From contig JAAYMI010000022.1 in the NCBI GenBank assembly GCA_012521465.1, positions 1 to 32,208 of the forward strand: a DNA stretch of 32,208 nt, in the 5' to 3' direction. The translations under genes and the position numbers were made by a program. Shown here in pieces: positions 7,974 through 17,711 of the stretch (positions are counted from its first letter, which is position 1; every line of letters begins with the position of its first letter). Source of the DNA: Bacillota bacterium (lineage in GTDB: Bacteria; Bacillota; Limnochordia; Darwinibacteriales; Darwinibacteriaceae). The notes below the pieces were generated by a model. The model was not told where the DNA came from. It ran no database searches and worked only from the letters and a program-made list of their open reading frames with translations.

Positions 7974-9230
7974 TTAAGCCTCCTCAAGCAGGATTTTGAC
8001 CTGCTGGTTTACTTCCGCTAGGGCATGCAGGGCATATGCTATCCCAAGCTGCACGTGCTGTCGCGACATGCCTCCCTGTAAGTAGCCAATATATGGCTCC
8101 CTGATGGGCGCATCAGCACTCAGCTCAATGGACGAGCCCTGGATAAACGTACCTCCTGCCATGATCACCTGGTCATCGTATCCAGGCATCTCGCTGGGAA
8201 TGGGCAGATAGTGGGCATCAATAGGTGCCGCCATTTGGATCCCTTTGCAGAAGGCCAGTAGTTCTTGCTTGTTCGCAAAGCGAATGGCCTGCACAATGTC
8301 TGTACGCTTCTCATGGGATTGGGGCGATACTGCATAGCCTAAACGGGCAAAAACGTCTGCTGCAAGGAGGGCCCCGTATAGCGCCTCACCAACCACATGC
8401 GGAGCCAGAAACAGTCCGTGAAGGAGCTGTCTGGTTAAGCCAAACATGGATCCGATTCGCCCTCCGATATGTGGTGCTGTAAGGATCTCGGCACACAGTT
8501 CCACCAACTCCCGCCTGCCCACAATATATCCGCCGCTGATGGCGAGGCTGCCGCCGGGGTTCTTGATAAGGGAGCCGGCAATGAGGTCAGCTCCAACCTC
8601 TAGGGGCTCACATAGCTCCACAAACTCTCCGTAGCAGTTATCAACAAAGAAGATGCAGTTTGGAGCCTTTTGCTTAACTACTCTCACTGCCTCGCGGATT
8701 TGCGCGATTGTGATGGGCGGCCGCCAGCTGTATCCTCGGGAGCGCTGCAGAGCCACCATAGTGGTGGACTCCGACACAGCCTCGGCGATTGCTTCATAGT
8801 CAAGCGCCCCTTCCGGTGTAAGCGGCACTTCTCGGTACTTCACACCACGGGCAGTGAGACTCCGCCGCGAGGTGCCCCGCACCCCGATGACCATCTGCAG
8901 TGTATCGTATGGTGCTCCACTGATGGACACCAGCTCTTCTCCGGGTTCCAGGAGCGCAAGGCAAACAGAAATAGCATGCGTCCCCGAGGCGATCTGCGGC
9001 CTGACGAGGGCGGCCTCACCTCTAAACACGTTGGCATAGACAGCCTCGACTGCCTGTCGGCCTAGGTCATGGTAGGCGTACCCCGTTGAATCACCGAAGC
9101 AGTCGCTGCTCACTCGTTCCTCATGAAAAGCTTTAAGGACCTTTTCCTGGTTAAGCAGAGTTATTTCCTCGATCTCGCGGTAAGCCTCGGCAATCCTCTG
9201 CCGGGCTTCCTCAATTATCCTCATCATCAT
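7974..9230 (-). CDS. Methionine gamma-lyase family (YnbB / 'aluminum resistance'-type) PLP enzyme
   Basis: 418 aa; PLP-dependent fold with ...FVDNCYGEFVE...DLIAGSLIKNPGGSLAISGGYIVG; downstream of spoVK, as in the Bacillus spoVK-ynbA-ynbB region. Confidence 0.85.
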   Translation of the reverse strand: MMMRIIEEARQRIAEAYREIEEITLLNQEKVLKAFHEERVSSDCFGDSTGYAYHDLGRQAVEAVYANVFRGEAALVRPQIASGTHAISVCLALLEPGEELVSISGAPYDTLQMVIGVRGTSRRSLTARGVKYREVPLTPEGALDYEAIAEAVSESTTMVALQRSRGYSWRPPITIAQIREAVRVVKQKAPNCIFFVDNCYGEFVELCEPLEVGADLIAGSLIKNPGGSLAISGGYIVGRRELVELCAEILTAPHIGGRIGSMFGLTRQLLHGLFLAPHVVGEALYGALLAADVFARLGYAVSPQSHEKRTDIVQAIRFANKQELLAFCKGIQMAAPIDAHYLPIPSEMPGYDDQVIMAGGTFIQGSSIELSADAPIREPYIGYLQGGMSRQHVQLGIAYALHALAEVNQQVKILLEEA

Positions 9231-9465
9231 CAGCCGATTCAGTCTGAACTGGGGTGCCGAATGCTGCCTTAGCCTGCGTACGCTTGCCAGGTATCTGATT
9301 CAGCAAGCTGTCACGCAGCGGTTTTTCCGAATGGATATTCAAGCGGAACTTGCTGCCGGCCGCGGCCATCTCCAGTTCTCCGGATATGCCGTGTTTGGAC
9401 CAGAGTTTTTTGGCTGTCTTCAGCATTTGTTCCTCTGTTTCAAATTCAAATCCAACTGATTGCAC
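9211..9465 (-). CDS. Small hypothetical protein
   Basis: 84 aa; CAGGAGGAGAG ribosome-binding site; 20-nt overlap with the downstream YnbB-like gene. Confidence 0.55.
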   Translation of the reverse strand: MQSVGFEFETEEQMLKTAKKLWSKHGISGELEMAAAGSKFRLNIHSEKPLRDSLLNQIPGKRTQAKAAFGTPVQTESADDDEDN

Positions 9466-9540
9466 TGATGCTCTCCTCCTGTCCTATATCCTATTTTAAA
9501 TTCGCCGCAATGCCCGCAAATTCCTTCCCCAAGGGGATTT

Positions 9541-9562
9541 GTGACATTGTGCACATGGTCAC
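9541..9562. repeat. 22-bp imperfect dyad GTGACATTGTGCACATGGTCAC
   Basis: 18 of 22 positions symmetric about GTGCAC; spoVK 3' end / upstream of the 84-aa gene. Confidence 0.55.
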
Positions 9563-10512
9563 CAAAAGCTGGTGCAGCGTGAGAAATCTGTCTGAATATC
9601 CTGATCCACCACAGTGATGAGTTCTTGGACGCTGACGTTCGGCTTGCTCATCAGGCGCACTGCTTGCAGACGGATCGTTTTTTCTACGATATTGCGGATG
9701 GTACGGGCGTTACCAAAGCTGATGGGGTCACGGGACCGCATGCGGCGAATTAAGTCAGCCAGTTTACGGCGGGCTGTCTTGGTTAGGGTGTACTCTCTTT
9801 GGGTAAACATCGCCTCGGCAATCTTGAAAAGCTCCAGATCTGTATAGTCAGGGAACTCAATCATGAGGGGAAAGCGGGAGTGGAGTCCGGGGTTTGTCCG
9901 CAAGAAGGCGCGCATCGGTTCGGGATAGCCAGCCAGTACCACTACAAACTCTCCTCGGTGGTCTTCCATGGCCTTAACGAGGGTATCAATGGCTTCTTTG
10001 CCGAAATCTCGTTCGCCGCCGCGAGCTAAAGAGTAGGCTTCGTCCACAAACAAAAGGCCCCCCATGGCCTTTTTTATGACTTCTCTTGTGCGGTGAGCTG
10101 TCTGGCCGATGTACTCAGCCACCAGGTCCGCTCTTTCAACTTCTACAGTATGCCCCTTCTCCAAGACACCCATCTCGGCTAGCATTTTGCTCAGCAGTCG
10201 CGCCACTGTTGTCTTTCCGGTGCCGGGGTTGCCGATGAAAATCGTATGCAGCACAATCGGCTGTGATGCGAGCTGCAGCGCGGAGCGTTTCTTCTGAATC
10301 TGGGCAAAGGCTTGGATCTCCCGGATGGTAGCTTTAACTGACTGCAGTCCGACGAGGCCGTCCAGTTCGCGCTGCAGGGCTTGGAGGCGCTCGGTGGACG
10401 CTGCTGCATCAGGACTAGGCCGGTTTTTCGGCACGGTGTTCGGCGCGCTGCGGCTTTCTGGGCGGGCTACACGGCGATTTGTCAGCACCACAGGGAACAC
10501 CACCTTTACCAA
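9559..10512 (-). CDS. spoVK: AAA+ ATPase, stage V sporulation protein K / CbbX-like
   Basis: GNPGTGKTTVARLLSKML Walker A, LLFVDEAYSLARGGERDFGKEAIDTLVKAMED; located next to miaA. TTG start as given is uncertain. Confidence 0.88.
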   Translation of the reverse strand: MVKVVFPVVLTNRRVARPESRSAPNTVPKNRPSPDAAASTERLQALQRELDGLVGLQSVKATIREIQAFAQIQKKRSALQLASQPIVLHTIFIGNPGTGKTTVARLLSKMLAEMGVLEKGHTVEVERADLVAEYIGQTAHRTREVIKKAMGGLLFVDEAYSLARGGERDFGKEAIDTLVKAMEDHRGEFVVVLAGYPEPMRAFLRTNPGLHSRFPLMIEFPDYTDLELFKIAEAMFTQREYTLTKTARRKLADLIRRMRSRDPISFGNARTIRNIVEKTIRLQAVRLMSKPNVSVQELITVVDQDIQTDFSRCTSFW

Positions 10513-10558
10513 CTATATATACGCCGAACGGCACCAGAGAGTGATTCCATTCCGGAAG

Positions 10559-11524
10559 CTAGCTCTCGAGAACCTCATGCCACAGTGCCACAACGGCGCT
10601 GTGAACTTCCTCTTCGGCCTGATAGGTCAGGTTAAACCATTTGATACGCTTGTCCCGGCGAAACCACGACAGCTGGCGTTTCGCGTAGCGCCGCGTATCT
10701 CGCTTGAGCCGTTCCACAGCCTCGGCCAAGCTCATCTCACCTTCTAGAGCCCAGATGATCTCCTTATAGCCTAAGGCTTGGAGCGAGGTGAGTTGGGAAC
10801 GGTTTTCTTGGGCGCGTTCGAGAAACCGTTCCTTAAGCTCCTTAACCTCCTCAACCAAGCCGTCCTGCAGCATCTGGTCTACTCGGGCATCAATGCGCTG
10901 GTAGAGGTCGCGCCGTTCTCGGGTAAGGCCAACATATAGAAGCTTGTACGGTCGCACGGTGCTTTTAGCTTTCTTCTGCAACGTGCTGATGGGGCTGCCG
11001 GTGCGGTAGTACACCTCTAGAGCCCTGATCACCCGACGCAGGTCATTGGGGTGCAGTCGGGCGGCGGTAGTCGGGTCAACCTGGGCGAGCTCAGCGTGGA
11101 GTAAAGACGGGTCGTTTTGACCTCGCGTTTCCAGTTGCCGCCGAAGCTCAGGGTCGGCGCTAGTATCGGGAAAGAGAAAACCGTCCAGCAGCGCGTTTAC
11201 ATAGAGGCCAGTTCCTCCTGCCACGATGGCCGTTTTTCCCCGCTGTGTGATGCTTTCGATGGCCTGCTCCGCCAGGGTTACCCAGTCCTGCACATTAAAC
11301 GCTTCTGCTGGGCTGACAATATCCAAAAGGTGGTGGGGCACGTGAGCCTGTTCCGCTTGAGAGGGCTTAGCGGTACCAATGTCCATGCCTTGGTAGATCT
11401 GCATTGAATCAGCGGAGACGATTTCTCCATCGAGCGTTTCCGCTAGGCGCAGCGCTAGGGCTGTCTTCCCCACCGCTGTAGGCCCGACTATCACGAGTAG
11501 GGGTATCTTCTCGGCATTAGCCAT
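10559..11524 (-). CDS. miaA: tRNA dimethylallyltransferase
   Basis: LVIVGPTAVGKTALALRLAE, VSADSMQIYQGMDIGTAKP; ATG at 11524 one nt after the mutL stop, with GGGAGGG ribosome-binding site inside mutL. Confidence 0.96.
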   Translation of the reverse strand: MANAEKIPLLVIVGPTAVGKTALALRLAETLDGEIVSADSMQIYQGMDIGTAKPSQAEQAHVPHHLLDIVSPAEAFNVQDWVTLAEQAIESITQRGKTAIVAGGTGLYVNALLDGFLFPDTSADPELRRQLETRGQNDPSLLHAELAQVDPTTAARLHPNDLRRVIRALEVYYRTGSPISTLQKKAKSTVRPYKLLYVGLTRERRDLYQRIDARVDQMLQDGLVEEVKELKERFLERAQENRSQLTSLQALGYKEIIWALEGEMSLAEAVERLKRDTRRYAKRQLSWFRRDKRIKWFNLTYQAEEEVHSAVVALWHEVLES

Positions 11525-11525
11525 G

Positions 11526-13322
11526 TTACACCCTCCCAAATCTCCGCAGAAGCTCGGCCTGCTCGAGGCGGATGATGATCGGCCGCCCGTGGGGACAGGT
11601 GAAGGGGTTTTCCGTATTGGCGAGTTCCGCAACGAGCTTCTGCATTGCTTTCATGTCCAGGTAGTCACCAGCCTTCACTGCCGCTTTGCAAGCTAGGGTT
11701 ACGGCCGCTTCTTCACGGAACTGCCCAGATGTGCTGGCCTTTTGGGCGATCTCCAAGACGGCATCTTTCCAACCGCCCTCCTGGCTGAGAAACGTTGGAA
11801 CACCACGGATGATGTAAGTGCTGCCTCCAAACGGCTCGAGTTCAATGCCCAGTTTGCTGATGGCTTGACTATACTCCTGGACCAGATCATATTCGGCAGG
11901 ACTGAACTCCAACACTTCCGGGAGGATCTGCTGCACGTGCAGGGTTTGGGATGCAAAATCTCGCAAGAATCTTTCGTACAGGACGCGTTCATGAACTATG
12001 TGTTGGTCGAGGATCCACATCCCCCCTCCCATTACTTCCAGCAGGATGTACATCTGGTGAAGCTGTCCGATAATCCGCCCGTTCACCAGCATGGAACGCA
12101 CATCATCTGAGTGCTGGTCAGGGGAAGCAGTCTCTACGACAGCCGCTGCATGTTCCCTAACCGCCAACGGCGGCTCAGGCGTTTCTGAGCCGGGGCGGTA
12201 TTTGCGCAGCACCGCATCAAGCTGCTCCCAGGTTGCCGGCTCCCAGGCTATTTCTTTCTGCTGAGGCCTGGGCGTTATCCTGCGAGGCTGTGCCGGAGCA
12301 GTCCTGGGGGGTGCTGCCTGAATCTGCGGAGCAATGTTCTTGGTGAGGATGGCCGAGCGTACCGCATCAAGAACGTCTCGGAACACGGATTGCTCCTCGG
12401 CAAAGCGCACTTCGCTCTTGGCCGGATGCACGTTACAGTCCACGAATTTCGGGTCGACGTCCAGCACGACTACAAAAAAGGGATAGGTGCGCGCCGGCAG
12501 CAGCCCCTGATAGCCCTTCTCCACCGCCGCCCGCACCGCGGAGTTGTGGATAACGCGTCCGTTCATCACAATCAGCTGGCCGCTGCGGTTACCCATACCC
12601 AGCTTAGGCGTTCCAGCATAGCCCTGCACGGTTCCCCAAGCGTAGGACTTGTTGATGGCGAGCAGTTCATCTTTCACCCGTTTGCCGTGGATCAGCAGGA
12701 GAGTGTCCTTCAGGTTACCGCTCCCTTGGGTAGTGAGAACTGTCCTGCCGTCGCGAACACAGGTAAAGGCAATATGGGGATGAGCGAGGGCGATGCCTGT
12801 TACTACCTCCAAAACCCGGCGGCTTTCGGCGGCCCGCGACTTGAGAAATTTGTATCGTGCCGGAACATTATAGAACAGTTGGCGCACCTCAACGGTGGTG
12901 CCTTTAGGCGCACCGCATGGTTCCAGGCTCATCTCTTCCCCTACCACTTCCGCCCTGATTCCAATATCTTGATGGGCGGTGCGGGTTACAAGGGTCAACT
13001 TGGACACACTGGCAATGCTTGGCAGCGCCTCACCGCGAAAACCAAGGCTGTGCAAGTTAAACAGGTCTTCTGTCGTCCCAATCTTGCTGGTTGCGTGGGG
13101 CTGAAAGGCCAGCGGCACGTCTTCGGGGGCGATGCCCTCGCCATTGTCCTGCACCCGGATGTATTCGATGCCGCCACTTGTGATCTCGACCTCGACGCGG
13201 CTTGCCTGTGCGTCAATCGCGTTCTCGAGGAGCTCTTTAACTACCGAAGCAGGTCGTTCTATCACTTCCCCAGCCGCGATCTTGTGGGCAACTTCGTCTG
13301 GAAGCAGTTTAATTCTGCCCAT
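11526..13322 (-). CDS. mutL: DNA mismatch repair protein MutL
   Basis: IKLLPDEVAHKIAAGEVIERPASVVKELLENAIDAQ, GFRGEALPSIASVSKL; C-terminal ACKAAVKAGDYL and CPHGRP. ATG at 13322 overlaps mutS TGA (TGATG). Confidence 0.98.
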   Translation of the reverse strand: MGRIKLLPDEVAHKIAAGEVIERPASVVKELLENAIDAQASRVEVEITSGGIEYIRVQDNGEGIAPEDVPLAFQPHATSKIGTTEDLFNLHSLGFRGEALPSIASVSKLTLVTRTAHQDIGIRAEVVGEEMSLEPCGAPKGTTVEVRQLFYNVPARYKFLKSRAAESRRVLEVVTGIALAHPHIAFTCVRDGRTVLTTQGSGNLKDTLLLIHGKRVKDELLAINKSYAWGTVQGYAGTPKLGMGNRSGQLIVMNGRVIHNSAVRAAVEKGYQGLLPARTYPFFVVVLDVDPKFVDCNVHPAKSEVRFAEEQSVFRDVLDAVRSAILTKNIAPQIQAAPPRTAPAQPRRITPRPQQKEIAWEPATWEQLDAVLRKYRPGSETPEPPLAVREHAAAVVETASPDQHSDDVRSMLVNGRIIGQLHQMYILLEVMGGGMWILDQHIVHERVLYERFLRDFASQTLHVQQILPEVLEFSPAEYDLVQEYSQAISKLGIELEPFGGSTYIIRGVPTFLSQEGGWKDAVLEIAQKASTSGQFREEAAVTLACKAAVKAGDYLDMKAMQKLVAELANTENPFTCPHGRPIIIRLEQAELLRRFGRV

Positions 13323-15910
13323 CACTTTGCCTCCTTAATATCCTGCTGCCACTTCGCCAAAAGCTGCAGTGCTTCCAAGGGAGTTAGGCGGTTGATGTCC
13401 AGAGTCTTCAACTGTTCCACGACGGGATGCTCTGCAACAGGCTCGTTTTCATCATCAAAGGCGGTCGCATCATACTGGAGGCTGGCAAACAGATCCAGCT
13501 GCAGCGGCTTGCTGCGTTCAGCCTCCAGTTCTTGAAGTAGGGAAAGGGCACGCTTCAGAACCGGCCTCGGGATGCCGGCCATGCGGGCAACGTTGACCCC
13601 ATAGCTCTTGTCAGTACTCCCGCGGGATACTTGATGGAGGAAATAGACCGTACCCTGCTTTTCTTGGACTTCGACTCGGTAGGCTGCCAGCTTAGGCAGG
13701 CTCTGTTCCAGCTTGGTCAGCTCATGGAAATGGGTCGAAAACAGCGTGCGGGCTCCAATGCGGTCGTGGATATGTTCGATCACGGCCTGGGCAATGGCCA
13801 TGCCGTCAAAGGTGCTGGTCCCTCGACCTAGTTCATCGAGGATAATCAAGGATCTTTCCGTGGCATTGAGAAGCATGTAAGCCGTTTCGGCACACTCCAC
13901 CATAAATGTGCTTTGACCAGTGCTGAGGTCATCGGCTGCCCCGATGCGGGTAAAGATCCGATCTACTAGGCCTATGCGGGCAGCTTGGGCAGGGACAAAG
14001 CTGCCCACCTGGGCTAAGATCACAATAAGGGCGGTCTGTCTTAGGTAGGTGCTCTTGCCCGCCATATTTGGCCCTGTTAGCAGAATAATCCGTTCTGCAT
14101 CGGTCAAAGCCAGATCGTTGGGCACAAAGCCGTTCTGCAGTGTTTCCAGGACGGGATGCCGGCCTTGAACAATCTCCAGGGTTGTATCGGTTGTAATCAC
14201 GGGACGGACGTAATTGTGGCGCACCGCCGCTTCAGCCAGACTCTGGAGCATATCAAGGAAAGCCAAAGCCGCAGCGTTGGCCTGGATTTGACCCATGTGC
14301 TCCTTGGCTTGATCTCTGACTTGGCAGAAGAGCGCATACTCCATTTCCACGCTGCGCTCATCCGCACCCAGAATAAGGGACTCTTTTTCCTTTAGTTCGG
14401 GGGTGATGAAACGTTCGGCATTGCTTAGGGTTTGCTTACGCTGGTAGTCTTCAGGAACAAGGTCGAGATTGGGATTAGTTACTTCGATGTAATAACCGAA
14501 CACCTTGTTAAAGCCAACCTTTAGGGACTTGATACCCGTGCGCTTGCGTTCTTGAGCTTCAAGGTTCTTGATCCAAGTCTTTCCATCTCTGCTGGCTGCC
14601 CGCAGTTCATCGAGTTCCGGGCTGAAACCAGTCTTGACCAAGCCCCCGTCTCGGACTGAAATGGGAGGGTTGTCCACAATCGCCCGGTCAATCAGGGCAG
14701 CCAAATCTGGCAGAGGGTCCAGCTGCTCCCCGATTTTCCTGAGGAGCTCCACTGTCTGTCCAGCAAGGAGTTCCTTCACTCGGGGAACAACTTGGAGCGA
14801 GCTGCACAGTGCTCTCAGGTCCCTGGCATTGCCTGTTCCCACTGTGAGGCGCCCCATGAGGCGCTCTAGGTCGTACACCTGATCCAGGAGCTCCTGGACT
14901 TCCAGGCGCAGGCTGGCGTTCTCTACCAGGCAGGCAACCGCATCCTGTCGCTGGGTGATCTCCTCCGGGCTCACCAAAGGCTGCTCCAGGTTCCACCTGA
15001 GCATTCTGCCTCCCATACTCGTACGGGTTTGGTCGATCACACCCAGGAGAGAACCAGCCTTGCGGCCGTCCCGGATCGTGCGGGTTAGTTCCAAGTTCTG
15101 CCGGCTGTGGGCATCAATCTGCAGGAACTGCTCGAGAGTATAGGTCTGGACTTTCAGGATATGCTCCAAGATCCCTTTTTGGGTTTGTTGTGCATAGGCG
15201 AGAGCCATCCCTGCTGCGAGGGTCTTAGCTGGTGTATTCAGCCCAAACGGTTCTAAGGTTGCCACCTGGAAATGGCGGCGCAGCGCCTCAGCTGCATCGT
15301 CCACAGGGTTCAGGCGCTGCTCCACTTCCGAGATGGTTATCTGCAGGTGAGCAGCGGCGGCGCGGAGTCGCTCCAGGATAGGTGATGAGGAACCTGCCAC
15401 CAGTTCTGCGGGACTGAGACGGAGGAGTTCATCTTCCAATTGGGCAAACGAAGCCAGCTCTGTCACGAGAAGCTGACCAGTAGAAACGTCCAAGGAAGCC
15501 GCGCCGAAGCTCTCCCCAACCTGCGCTACGGCCGTGAGATACTGTGAGCGCTTATCCTCAAGAGAACCTTCAATAAACGTCCCCGGAGTGACAACGCGCA
15601 CCACGTCGCGCTTAACCACGCCCTTGGCCTGCTTAGGGTCTTCCAACTGCTCGCAGATGGCAACCCGATACCCCTTGCTCACTAGCTTATCGAGATAGCT
15701 GTTCACAGCATGGTACGGCACGCCGCACATGGGAATGCGCCCTGCGTTCCCCGCTTCCCTACTGGTCAGAGCTATTTCCAGCTCTTTGGCAGCAATCTGG
15801 GCGTCCTCACCGAACATCTCGTAGAAATCCCCTAAGCGGAAAAACAGCAGCGCGTCTTGGTACTGCTTTTTTATCTCAGTATACTGTTTCATCATTGGTG
15901 TTTGGGTCAC
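13322..15910 (-). CDS. mutS: DNA mismatch repair protein MutS
   Basis: TPMMKQYTEIKKQYQDALLFFRLGDFYEMF, Walker A TGPNMAGKSTYLRQ, DELGRGTSTFDG. Start uncertain: GTG 15910 or the ATGs at TPMMKQY. Confidence 0.97.
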   Translation of the reverse strand: MTQTPMMKQYTEIKKQYQDALLFFRLGDFYEMFGEDAQIAAKELEIALTSREAGNAGRIPMCGVPYHAVNSYLDKLVSKGYRVAICEQLEDPKQAKGVVKRDVVRVVTPGTFIEGSLEDKRSQYLTAVAQVGESFGAASLDVSTGQLLVTELASFAQLEDELLRLSPAELVAGSSSPILERLRAAAAHLQITISEVEQRLNPVDDAAEALRRHFQVATLEPFGLNTPAKTLAAGMALAYAQQTQKGILEHILKVQTYTLEQFLQIDAHSRQNLELTRTIRDGRKAGSLLGVIDQTRTSMGGRMLRWNLEQPLVSPEEITQRQDAVACLVENASLRLEVQELLDQVYDLERLMGRLTVGTGNARDLRALCSSLQVVPRVKELLAGQTVELLRKIGEQLDPLPDLAALIDRAIVDNPPISVRDGGLVKTGFSPELDELRAASRDGKTWIKNLEAQERKRTGIKSLKVGFNKVFGYYIEVTNPNLDLVPEDYQRKQTLSNAERFITPELKEKESLILGADERSVEMEYALFCQVRDQAKEHMGQIQANAAALAFLDMLQSLAEAAVRHNYVRPVITTDTTLEIVQGRHPVLETLQNGFVPNDLALTDAERIILLTGPNMAGKSTYLRQTALIVILAQVGSFVPAQAARIGLVDRIFTRIGAADDLSTGQSTFMVECAETAYMLLNATERSLIILDELGRGTSTFDGMAIAQAVIEHIHDRIGARTLFSTHFHELTKLEQSLPKLAAYRVEVQEKQGTVYFLHQVSRGSTDKSYGVNVARMAGIPRPVLKRALSLLQELEAERSKPLQLDLFASLQYDATAFDDENEPVAEHPVVEQLKTLDINRLTPLEALQLLAKWQQDIKEAK

Positions 15911-15991
15911 AGGAACATCAGCCTCCGCGCGACAAGGAGTGTGCAGCTGTCTACACACCCCTTGATTCCTTTTCTTAGCTCTAAAATCCTG

Positions 15992-16330
15992 CTATAGTTC
16001 CCAGTAGGGTGTCCGCCGCACGACCTCGTAGATCTGCTCCTCCAGCTGGCGAGAAACCTGGCGGTGAAAGGGTGGCAGGGCCTTAAGATGGGCCGCGTTC
16101 ACCTGGCATTTTACCACCTGATCAATGCGTTCCACAGTGTCGCTCGGCAGCAAAAAGTGCTTCTGCTGATCTTCGGAGAAAACGACCAAATAGCGCACCA
16201 TGTATTCTCTGGGCTCCACAATCTGCGCGATGACATTGCCGCAGTACTCCCCGTCGCTGCTGACGATGGGAAGCTGCCAGATGTCCCGGTTGCGTTCTTC
16301 CCACAGCGTCCTGCGTTCATCTACCCACAT
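15992..16330 (-). CDS. PRC-barrel-like hypothetical protein
   Basis: 112 aa; LPIVSSDGEYCGNVIAQIVEPREYMVRYLVVFSEDQQKHFLLPSDTVERID resembles a PRC barrel; C-terminal EEQIYEVVRRTPYWEL. Confidence 0.6.
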   Translation of the reverse strand: MWVDERRTLWEERNRDIWQLPIVSSDGEYCGNVIAQIVEPREYMVRYLVVFSEDQQKHFLLPSDTVERIDQVVKCQVNAAHLKALPPFHRQVSRQLEEQIYEVVRRTPYWEL

Positions 16331-16341
16331 GGGAACGCCTC

Positions 16342-17664
16342 CTATTTGACGAGCTCCCCCTTTAGACTGAAAGTGGAAGCTTCTACGATCCTCACCTTAG
16401 CCAGCTGTCCTATTAGGCTGCTCTCTCCGGCAAAGTGTACCTGTCGATTGGAACGGGTTCTACCCACCAGTCCAGAGCTGGAGATATCTTCCACCAGCAC
16501 TTCTAGCTCTTGGCCTTGGAGCTTCTGCATGTGCTCAGCACTGATCTGATTCTGGAGGTCAATCAAACGGTAGATCCGCTCTTTCTTCACTTCTTCCGGG
16601 ACCTGGTCAGCCATCTTGGCAGCAGGGGTGCCTTTGCGCGGTGAATAGATAAAGGTGAACGCCGAGTCAAACCGCACTGCTTCTACCAGGCCTAAAGTAT
16701 CTGCAAAGTCCTCATCCGTCTCCCCTGGAAAACCAACAATGAGGTCTGTGGTCAGGCTGATATCCGGCACAGCACTGCGTACCTTCTCCACGAGTTGGAG
16801 GTAGTATTCCCTCGTATAACCCCTGTTCATACGGCGAAGAATACGATTACTACCGGCCTGTACAGGCAAGTGGAGGTGTTCGCACACTTTCGGAAGCTCG
16901 GCCATGGCACGGATTAGGTCTTCACCCATATCACGGGGATGGCTCGTTGTGAAGCGGATGCGCTCCAGTCCATCTATGCTATGCAGTTCCCGGAGGAGAG
17001 TGCTGAATGTAATGCCTGCGCCAAGGTCCTTCCCGTAGGCGTTAACATTCTGACCCAACAAGGTTACTTCCTTAAACCCTGCTCGGGCTAGCTCCTGCAC
17101 TTCTTGAACCACCATTTCCGGTAGACGGCTGTGTTCCCTACCGCGCGTGTAAGGAACGATACAGTAACTGCAGAAGTTAGTGCAGCCATAGATCACATTG
17201 ACAAATGCTTTCACGTTGTGCTTGCGGATGACGGGCAGACCGTCGCGGTGGTCTTCGCCTGGTGATACCTCTGCTTCATCCCACACCTCCACTACCCGCT
17301 CCCCACTTTGAGCCCGCTCAAGGAGTTCGGGCAGACGGTGGATGTTATGGGTGCCGAAGATCAGGTCCACATGGGGGAGCTTTTCGAGGATGTTTTCCAA
17401 TTCATCCCGCTGCTGAGGCATGCAGCCGCAGATGCCGATCACAAGTTCTGGCTTAGCTTCTTTCAGCCTGCGAAAGGCAGCGATGTGACCGTAAACTTTC
17501 CGCTCGGGGTTTTCCCTCACCGAACACGTGTTGTATAGGATAAAGTCGGCTTCATGCAGTTCATCAGTGGGTTCATAGCCTAGTGAGGCGAGGATGCCTG
17601 CAATCACTTCCGAATCATGTTCATTCATCTGACAGCCCATTGTTTTGAGGTAGTAACGCTTCAT
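16342..17664 (-). CDS. miaB: tRNA-2-methylthio-N6-dimethylallyladenosine synthase
   Basis: MKRYYLKTMGCQMNEHDSEVIAG, YGCTNFCSYCIVPYTRGRE radical-SAM motif, C-terminal TRAM domain. Confidence 0.96.
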   Translation of the reverse strand: MKRYYLKTMGCQMNEHDSEVIAGILASLGYEPTDELHEADFILYNTCSVRENPERKVYGHIAAFRRLKEAKPELVIGICGCMPQQRDELENILEKLPHVDLIFGTHNIHRLPELLERAQSGERVVEVWDEAEVSPGEDHRDGLPVIRKHNVKAFVNVIYGCTNFCSYCIVPYTRGREHSRLPEMVVQEVQELARAGFKEVTLLGQNVNAYGKDLGAGITFSTLLRELHSIDGLERIRFTTSHPRDMGEDLIRAMAELPKVCEHLHLPVQAGSNRILRRMNRGYTREYYLQLVEKVRSAVPDISLTTDLIVGFPGETDEDFADTLGLVEAVRFDSAFTFIYSPRKGTPAAKMADQVPEEVKKERIYRLIDLQNQISAEHMQKLQGQELEVLVEDISSSGLVGRTRSNRQVHFAGESSLIGQLAKVRIVEASTFSLKGELVK

Positions 17665-17711
17665 CTACTCTCTCCTTGTCTATTCAATCCCCTGAGATGG
17701 GAGGAATGCTT

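Noticed and set aside
12390-13535. 381-aa plus-strand ORF
   Set aside because: Entirely antisense to the mutL 5' half and mutS 3' end; the sense frames have unambiguous MutL/MutS motifs, so this is a shadow ORF.
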